From: QHXQ01 sp036389375
Lineage (GTDB): Bacteria > Acidobacteriota > Blastocatellia > Pyrinomonadales > Pyrinomonadaceae
Length of the DNA: 8,376 bases
Direction of reading: 5' to 3'
NCBI GenBank assembly: GCA_036389375.1
Contig: DASVQA010000241.1
Span: 1-8,376 of the forward strand
Shown here: positions 1 to 6,399 of the stretch, piece by piece
Layout: each line of letters begins with the position of its first letter
Position numbering within the stretch: position 1 is the first letter of the stretch
Program-made: the position numbers and the translations under genes
Notes under the pieces: model-generated
Database searches by the model: none
What the model saw: the letters and a program-made list of their open reading frames with translations, nothing else
Told to the model about the DNA's origin: nothing

Positions 1-2
1 CG

Positions 3-128
3 CCCTTTCCGCTCCTCTTCGATCCGCGCTTCGATAATTTGCGCGCCGACCCGCGCTATCAACAGTTTCTCGCACGCTACCACTTCAACCAGAAGATCGA
101 GCGCGCCGCCGTCCGGGCCACTTTTTAA
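3..128 (+). CDS. C-terminal fragment of a probable TPR-type regulator or kinase (5' end outside window)
   Basis: This is the last 41 codons of a plus-strand frame that is open from the window edge and stops at TAA 126-128. The visible tail contains DPRFDNLRADPRYQQFL and ends in a basic stretch (NQKIERAAVRATF). A 'DPRFDxLRxDPRFQxLL' ending is characteristic of TPR-containing acidobacterial proteins, including winged-helix/TPR regulators and Ser/Thr kinases fused to TPRs; this is remembered family knowledge, and no catalytic or DNA-binding part is visible here. The gene converges on the receptor gene at 200-4225, with 71 bp between the two stop codons. The exact family member cannot be decided from 41 residues. 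Confidence 0.6.
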   Translation, partial: PFPLLFDPRFDNLRADPRYQQFLARYHFNQKIERAAVRATF

Positions 129-143
129 GCGGCGCGCACGCAC

Positions 144-180
144 AAAAAAAGGGTGCGGGATCGTTTGCGATCCCGCACCC
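144..180 (-). terminator. Intrinsic terminator of the TonB-dependent receptor gene
   Basis: A perfect 13-bp inverted repeat (GGGTGCGGGATCG at 151-163 and its complement at 168-180) encloses a 4-nt loop. Read on the minus strand, the hairpin is followed at once by seven T residues (the A-tract at 144-150), the classic Rho-independent layout. It starts 20 bp past the receptor stop codon. In the plus direction the hairpin is followed by TGTCGAATTTGG, which is not a proper U-tract, so any effect on the convergent plus-strand gene would be weaker. Confidence 0.92.
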
Positions 181-199
181 TGTCGAATTTGGCGAGCGG

Positions 200-3100
200 T
201 TAGAAGTTGAACCGGATGACGAACTGCACTTGCCGTCCGCCCGGATCGTTGGTCGTCGAGATGTCCTGATAAGCGGTGTTCGTCTGCCCGAACGCCCCGG
301 CCCCGAAATTCGTCACGGCCGCGGCGTCCACCGAGGCGCTGCCGCCGACGAAGAAGTTCTGGTTGTTGATGGCGTTCAGGAACTCGCCCCGCAGTTCAAG
401 GTTGGTGCGCTCCGTGAACTTGATCTTCTTGACCACGCTCATGTCCACGCGCACGAAGCGCGGGCCATGCAGCACCAAATCGCTGAAGCCGCACTGCCCG
501 ACGTAGCGCTGCACGCAACCGCCGTAGCCCGGCGGCGCGATGAAGCGACCCGTGGGCGGCGTGGCGTAGCCGCCGGTGGCGATGGTCGTCGCGTTCGAGG
601 CGGACGAGAAGGTGAACGCGCGGCGCGTGTTCGTGATGATGTCGTCCGGCAGGAAGAAGACGATCCCGCTCGGGTCTTTGCGAATCTCGATGGCATGCTG
701 CAAGTCCTGCGCCGTCATGCCGACGAGTTGCACGTTGCCGAGCCGGAAGGCGCGCCCAGATTGCACGCGCGCCGTGCCATGCACTTCCCAGCCGCCGATC
801 AACCGATCAACCAGCCCGTTCGACTCGCCGCCGATCAGTTTGCCGCGCCCGACGGGCAACTCGTAAATCCAGTTGACCTTGAAGGCATGGCGCTGATCAT
901 AGGGCGAGTAGCGTTTGCTCAGGCTGAAGTCGCGCAGCGTCACGTAGCTGTTCAGGTTCGTCTGGCTCGAAGCGAAGAAGTTTGTGAACGACTTCGAGAA
1001 GGTGTAGTTGGCTTGCAGCAACAGCCCCTGCGACATCCGCCGCCGCACTTCCAGCGTCAGCCCGTCGTACCAAGTCTTCTGCCCGTTGTCTGTCAGGGCC
1101 GCGCCCGCGAGAATCGCGTCCGGGTTGGCGACGAAGAAGTTCGCCGGCAGCCCTGAGGCGATGCCGTTGTTGAAGTAGAAGTCGCCGGTCGTCGGCGAGA
1201 CGCCGCCGCCCGCGCTGAGCGTGTTGGCGAAACCGACCACGTTATTGTTGTTCGGCAGCAGGTTGGTGATGAACGTGGCGTTGGCGAAGCTGCTCGAACT
1301 ATAGACCGAAGCACAGGTGGGCTGGCCCGCGCCGCCGCAGGCGCTCGCGTTCGCGCCGTTCTGGCCCGTAAAGAACGAGTAGAGAATCGGCAGCGGGTTT
1401 GTGTTCGTGCCGGGGCCGAAGTAGCGGAAGTTGTTGCCGCGCCCCGCCGCGCGGTTTGCGATCAGGTTCCGCTGTGCGAGCGCAAACTCGGTGGCGAAGC
1501 CGTTCTCGATGGTGTTTACCTCGTTGATGTTGTAACGGCGCGCCAGCTTGATGCCGCGCGTGCCGACGTAGCGCGCCTCAAACACCGTGTCGCGCGTCAA
1601 CTCGCGCTGGAAGCCGGCCGTCCACGATTGCACGTAGCCGGTCTTGAGGTTCGGGTCGAAGGCCGAGGGCGTGGCGAAGTCGCTGAACGTGCCCGTGATG
1701 GGATAAGTCGGCGACGCGGGGAAACTGGGCAGCACGAGGCTCGCGCGGTTGCGGAACAGCGTGCCCGGCGCGAAGTCGGAGCCGGCGTTCAGAATCACCG
1801 GCGCTAGCCCGCCGGGATGCCCCTGCACCGGCTGGATGACGAGCGAGAGACCTTCGCGCACGTAGGCGATGGAATAGCCGGCGCGCAGCACGCTCTGACC
1901 GGGTTGGCCGAACAGCCGCCCGAGCAGGTGACTCTTGAACTCGGGTTGATAGGCGATGCCGGCACTCGGCGCTAAGTTGTTCCAGTCGGTCTTGTAGAGT
2001 TGCTCGCCGGGTCGCAGCGCCGTGTACTGTGCGGGGCGCGCGCCGGGCTGAACGCCGGGCTGGAACAGGCGACCCGTGCCGGAGACGCCGAACACGCCGG
2101 CCACGTCCGTCTTGGCATAGACGTTGTTCTGCGAGACGGGCGCTTCCTGCGGTTCCCAGCGCAGCCCGTAGTTGAGCGTCAGGTTCGGGCGGAAGCGCCA
2201 CGAGTCCTGCACGTAGAGGCCATACTGTTTTTGCTTGAACCGCGTGGTCTGCGCGCCGAGCAAATTGTACTTGCCATCCTCGTTTAGATAGGCGTTCTGC
2301 GTGATGTTGACGAGCCGCCCGGTCAGCAGCGCGTAGATCTGCGCGGCCTCGTTGAGTTGCACGTCGCTTGCGCCGGGGAAGATGCTGGCGGCGGTGGCGG
2401 GGTCGAAGAAGAGGTCTTCGGCCGGGTCGCCGCCCGCGATGCCGAAGAAGGCCGTGGGCGCAACTTCCGGCGTGTTGATTTGGAATGATTTCACCGTCGT
2501 GTAATCGCCGCCGAAGTTAAAGGTGTGTTTGCCTTTGACCCACGTCAGGTTGTCGGTGAACGTGGTGTACGGCGTGTTGCGGCGGCTCGACTGATTGCCA
2601 AATAGACCGAGCGCGCCCTGATTCGGGAAGTTGTTCGCGGTCACGTCGCTTAGGACGACGCTCTGGTTGACGCTATCGCTGAAGGCCAGATCGAAGCCGC
2701 CCTGATTGGCGAACTGATCCCGCCCGACGACGCTGAAGCTGTTGCCGCCCGCAAAGCCGAGCCGCGCTTCGTTGACGAGGCTCGCCGTCAAGGTCGAGCG
2801 CAACGCCGTCGTGTTCGAGAACCGATTCGAGTTCTGCCCGGCGGTGTTGGTGAAACCGGGGAAAGACGGATCGAGGTTGTTCAGGAAGTCAATCGGGCTG
2901 CGGAACTGCTGGTAGTTCCAGATGTTTTCGATGTGATGATTCTTCGTGATGTTGTAGTCCAGCCGCACGGTCGGGAACTTGCGATTCTGAAGGTTGGTGG
3001 CCACGAAGCTGAACTGCTGGAAGTTCGGCTGCCCCGTGATCGCGCGCAGACTGCCCTGCGCCGTCGTGCCACGAATCGCGCCGAGCAGACCGCCGATGGT

Positions 3101-4225
3101 CGGATCGACTGTGTTCGTCAAACCGCGCGCGCCCGCCACCGCCAGCAGGTTCACGGTGTTCGTCGTGCCCGACGCGGTGGTGTACTGGAAGTTGCCCGGC
3201 GTCGCGCCGCCGAAGATGTTTGCGTTGAAGATATTGCGATTGCGCAACTGCTGTTCGGGTAAGTGATACTCTTCGTAGTTGACGAAGAAGAAGGCCTTGT
3301 TGCGCCCGTCGAAGACCTTCGGGATCATGATGGGGCCGCCAGCGCGCCCGCCGAATTGATTCAGCAGCACACGCAAGCGCGGCGCTTTGCCCGTGCGCGG
3401 ATCGGCCGGCTGCAAGTTCTGGAACCAGTAGTTGGCCGAGAGCGTCGGCTCACGGTGATACCAGTAGAGCGAGCCGCGCAGATCGTTCGTGCCGCTCCGG
3501 GTGATGAACTTGATCTGCACCGCACCCTCGGCGGCGCTCTCTGCGCCGGGTGTCGCGGTCGAGACCGTTACCTCGTCAATCGCGTCAATGCGCGGGCGCA
3601 CGTAGGTAAAGAAACCGTCCTGCGACTTGATCAGATTGTCCTGCACGTTGACGCCGTCGATGGTGATATTGAGCGCGCCCTTGGGCAGCCCGTTCACAGA
3701 CGATTGCCGCGGGCGACCCGTACTCTGCACGCCCGGCAGGAGCGTGACCAGATCGAGCGCATCGCGCGACGACTGCGGCTGCTCGACGATCTGGCGGCCC
3801 GTAATGGTCGTGCCGACGGTGGCGGTCTGAGTTTGCAGTAACTCGCCGCCGGCCGCCGTGATGGTAACCGTGTCGTTGACCGCGCCGACTTCGAGCGCGA
3901 GATTGATGCTCGACGGCGTGCCCACGTCCACTTTGACGTTTTGCACGACGGCTTGTTTGAACCCTTGCGCCGTCACGGTCACGGTGTACATGCCGCTGGC
4001 GAGCGATGGCACATTGAACGTGCCGTTGTCGGCCGTCTGTGCGGTGAACTCCTGATTTGTCGCGTTGCTGCGCACGACGACGCTGGCGTTCGCCACGACC
4101 GCACCGGACGGGTCAGTCACCGTCCCGGCCAGCGAGCCGCTGGACGCGCCCTGCGCGAACGCGCTGAGAGACGCGAGCGCCAGTAGGAGAAGCGCAGTCA
4201 TGCTCCTGCATAGAGATCGTTTCAT
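200..4225 (-). CDS. TonB-dependent receptor, Oar-like, with carboxypeptidase-regulatory-like N-terminal domain
   Basis: Outer-membrane, proton-motive-force-driven importer of 1341 residues. ATG 4225-4223 is chosen because GGAGGA lies five bases upstream and the next residues form a signal peptide (MKRSLCRSM, hydrophobic LLLLALASL, cleavage after AFA at about residue 24). A longer version from TTG 4249 would place that ribosome site inside the coding region. Domains: residues about 30-110, a carboxypeptidase-regulatory-like beta-sandwich (GTVTDPSGAVVANASV, GTFNVPSLASGMYTVTV); residues 118-124, DTVTITA, resembling a TonB box; about 133-245, the plug, with LLPGVQSTGR, ITIDGVNVQDN and ITRSGTNDLRGS; the remainder a beta-barrel ending in VQFVIRFNF, with the terminal aromatic residue expected for BAM-assembled barrels. 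The mature protein appears to have only four cysteines, in two CX7C pairs. The substrate cannot be read from sequence; the neighbouring peptide carrier hints at peptides. Large size and this architecture are usual for acidobacterial members. No frameshift is seen. Confidence 0.95.
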   Translation of the reverse strand: MKRSLCRSMTALLLLALASLSAFAQGASSGSLAGTVTDPSGAVVANASVVVRSNATNQEFTAQTADNGTFNVPSLASGMYTVTVTAQGFKQAVVQNVKVDVGTPSSINLALEVGAVNDTVTITAAGGELLQTQTATVGTTITGRQIVEQPQSSRDALDLVTLLPGVQSTGRPRQSSVNGLPKGALNITIDGVNVQDNLIKSQDGFFTYVRPRIDAIDEVTVSTATPGAESAAEGAVQIKFITRSGTNDLRGSLYWYHREPTLSANYWFQNLQPADPRTGKAPRLRVLLNQFGGRAGGPIMIPKVFDGRNKAFFFVNYEEYHLPEQQLRNRNIFNANIFGGATPGNFQYTTASGTTNTVNLLAVAGARGLTNTVDPTIGGLLGAIRGTTAQGSLRAITGQPNFQQFSFVATNLQNRKFPTVRLDYNITKNHHIENIWNYQQFRSPIDFLNNLDPSFPGFTNTAGQNSNRFSNTTALRSTLTASLVNEARLGFAGGNSFSVVGRDQFANQGGFDLAFSDSVNQSVVLSDVTANNFPNQGALGLFGNQSSRRNTPYTTFTDNLTWVKGKHTFNFGGDYTTVKSFQINTPEVAPTAFFGIAGGDPAEDLFFDPATAASIFPGASDVQLNEAAQIYALLTGRLVNITQNAYLNEDGKYNLLGAQTTRFKQKQYGLYVQDSWRFRPNLTLNYGLRWEPQEAPVSQNNVYAKTDVAGVFGVSGTGRLFQPGVQPGARPAQYTALRPGEQLYKTDWNNLAPSAGIAYQPEFKSHLLGRLFGQPGQSVLRAGYSIAYVREGLSLVIQPVQGHPGGLAPVILNAGSDFAPGTLFRNRASLVLPSFPASPTYPITGTFSDFATPSAFDPNLKTGYVQSWTAGFQRELTRDTVFEARYVGTRGIKLARRYNINEVNTIENGFATEFALAQRNLIANRAAGRGNNFRYFGPGTNTNPLPILYSFFTGQNGANASACGGAGQPTCASVYSSSSFANATFITNLLPNNNNVVGFANTLSAGGGVSPTTGDFYFNNGIASGLPANFFVANPDAILAGAALTDNGQKTWYDGLTLEVRRRMSQGLLLQANYTFSKSFTNFFASSQTNLNSYVTLRDFSLSKRYSPYDQRHAFKVNWIYELPVGRGKLIGGESNGLVDRLIGGWEVHGTARVQSGRAFRLGNVQLVGMTAQDLQHAIEIRKDPSGIVFFLPDDIITNTRRAFTFSSASNATTIATGGYATPPTGRFIAPPGYGGCVQRYVGQCGFSDLVLHGPRFVRVDMSVVKKIKFTERTNLELRGEFLNAINNQNFFVGGSASVDAAAVTNFGAGAFGQTNTAYQDISTTNDPGGRQVQFVIRFNF

Positions 4226-4230
4226 CTTAA

Positions 4231-4236
4231 TCCTCC
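4231..4236 (-). promoter_or_regulatory. Ribosome binding site of the receptor gene
   Basis: Minus-strand GGAGGA, five bases before ATG 4225-4223. It decides the start: the upstream in-frame TTG at 4249 lies on the wrong side of this site. Confidence 0.8.
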
Positions 4237-4249
4237 AACATGAACTCAA

Positions 4250-4466
4250 ACTGGTTAGTTAATGGCTGCGCCGGCCACGTGATCTCTTGATCAAAGGCGC
4301 TCGACGGCCGGTCGTCAGGTCTGTTAGTCCGACGGCCTGCAAATCGAAGGTCATGCCAACGCACAGCCGCGCTCGGGCAGGTGGCAACGTGTATGCCGCG
4401 CGTCGGGCAACTTCAGCGAAGACCTTTGTTTGTGCGTTTTTTGGACGGCGGGCGGCGGGGTCAGCC
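4250..4466. other. Noncoding gap upstream of the receptor gene; probable promoter/leader region
   Basis: About 220 bp with no credible protein gene. It should contain the receptor promoter, but I find no convincing -35/-10 pair on the minus strand. Small symmetric elements are present: CACGTG at 4276-4281, TTGATCAA at 4287-4294 inside a 13-bp near-palindrome (4284-4296), and CGACGGCC twice (4302-4309 and 4330-4337). Any of these could be operator-like, but short palindromes arise by chance. A plus-strand open frame at 4287-4514 is Arg/Ala-rich, has no recognisable domain, and runs through the hairpin and T-tract downstream, so it is not called a gene. Confidence 0.5.
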
Positions 4467-4507
4467 CGCGCGGCTATGAGGAATAGAACCGCGCGTTCTT
4501 ATTTTTT
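4467..4507 (+). terminator. Plus-strand terminator-like hairpin without an obvious upstream gene
   Basis: CGCGCGG (4467-4473) followed by CTAT (4474-4477) pairs with ATAG (4483-4486) and CCGCGCG (4489-4495). The loop is GAGGA, with a two-base AA bulge in the 3' arm. The 12 bases after the stem are TTCTTATTTTTT, ten of them T. This is a good Rho-independent terminator in the plus direction. On the minus strand the hairpin has no U-tract after it. No plus-strand protein gene precedes it within the window's 385-bp gap, so it may end a small or antisense RNA, or stop spurious plus-strand transcription from entering the convergent transporter gene. Confidence 0.55.
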
Positions 4508-4514
4508 ACGATGA

Positions 4515-4572
4515 TAAGACAAAACAAATGTTATTTCGCCCGCCCAAGCGCGACAGGCTTGAGCGGGCGAAA
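4515..4572 (-). terminator. Probable terminator of the POT transporter gene
   Basis: Inverted repeat TTTCGCCCGCCCAAGC (4534-4549) and GCTTGAGCGGGCGAAA (4557-4572): 16 positions with one mismatch and a 7-nt loop. On the minus strand the stem is followed by TAACATTTGTTTTGTCTT, which is T-rich but interrupted. It begins 38 bp past the transporter stop. The stem is strong and the U-tract imperfect, so termination may be incomplete, leaving room for some read-through into the receptor gene. Confidence 0.7.
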
Positions 4573-4610
4573 GGGTTGCGTGCAACTGCGCTAGAGAGTG
4601 GCTGAGCAGT

Positions 4611-6164
<1,554 letters not shown>

Positions 6165-6173
6165 GTTTAGCTG

Positions 6174-6179
6174 CTCCTT
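6174..6179 (-). promoter_or_regulatory. Ribosome binding site of the POT gene
   Basis: Minus-strand AAGGAG, nine bases before ATG 6164-6162. It selects this start over upstream in-frame codons as far as 6290. Confidence 0.75.
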
Positions 6180-6322
6180 AACTGTTGGTTCGATCAACGG
6201 CCGAGCGCGCCGGCTGCTAACCTGCGGCTCAGATGAAACGACGGCCTCGGCGCACGCCCTGCTCAGCTTAGAGCGCAACGTCGTCAGCAAAGGTTCGCCG
6301 GCTTCGTCTGTCCGCAGGCATT

Positions 6323-6328
6323 ATTATC
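6323..6328 (-). promoter_or_regulatory. Candidate -10 element for the POT gene
   Basis: Minus-strand GATAAT, five of six bases of the -10 consensus, in the AT-rich island. No convincing -35 is found 16-18 bp upstream. It would imply a leader of about 150 nt. Weak evidence. Confidence 0.2.
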
Positions 6329-6330
6329 AT

Positions 6331-6359
6331 TTGTGCGCGGCGCGTCTAGGGTGAATAAT
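6331..6359 (+). promoter_or_regulatory. Candidate sigma-70-like promoter of the VWFA gene
   Basis: TTGTGC (6331-6336), a 17-bp spacer, and AATAAT (6354-6359), which matches five of six bases of the TATAAT consensus and is preceded by TG. It would give a leader of about 30 nt before ATG 6400. The -35 half matches the consensus only in TTG, so the call rests on the -10 hexamer, the spacing and the position. Confidence 0.4.
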
Positions 6360-6389
6360 ACAGGACGCCCGCGCACACCGCCCGCTTAC

Positions 6390-6394
6390 AAGGA
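6390..6394 (+). promoter_or_regulatory. Ribosome binding site of the VWFA gene
   Basis: AAGGA, five bases before ATG 6400-6402. A second in-frame ATG at 6394-6396 overlaps this site and is too close to use it, which favours the start at 6400. Confidence 0.6.
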
Positions 6395-6399
6395 TGTTC

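Larger units (their letters stand above)
6165..6399. promoter_or_regulatory. Divergent intergenic control region between POT and VWFA genes
   Basis: A 235-bp gap between two divergent starts, so it must hold promoters for both unless one is leaderless. It is GC-rich apart from a conspicuous AT-rich island at about 6320-6332 and 6353-6361, which is where promoter-like hexamers are found in both directions. The part from about 6180 to 6310 shows no clear signal and would be the transporter's 5' leader if transcription starts in the island. Confidence 0.6.

Noticed and set aside
230..1156. 308-codon plus-strand open frame inside the receptor gene
   Set aside because: It is antisense to the well-supported receptor, lacks recognisable motifs, is rich in Arg/Ala/Val as expected of a shadow frame in GC-rich DNA, and starts without a ribosome site. 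The same applies to the other plus-strand frames within 200-4225.
4226..4249. Eight-residue extension of the receptor from TTG 4249
   Set aside because: The GGAGGA site lies between this TTG and ATG 4225, and a signal peptide starts naturally at ATG 4225.
4287..4514. 75-codon plus-strand open frame in the intergenic gap
   Set aside because: No ribosome site, no recognisable domain, a biased Arg/Ala composition, and it would have to read through the terminator-like hairpin and T-tract at 4467-4507.
4250..4530. Riboswitch in the leader of the receptor gene, for example a cobalamin type
   Set aside because: I looked for the cobalamin-box GCCACTG pattern on the minus strand and did not find it, and I recognise no other riboswitch core. 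A covariance-model search would settle it.
6165..6290. 42-residue N-terminal extension of the POT transporter
   Set aside because: ATG 6164 has AAGGAG nine bases upstream and gives the family's usual N-terminus; the extension is polar, not conserved-looking, and would contain the ribosome site within coding sequence.
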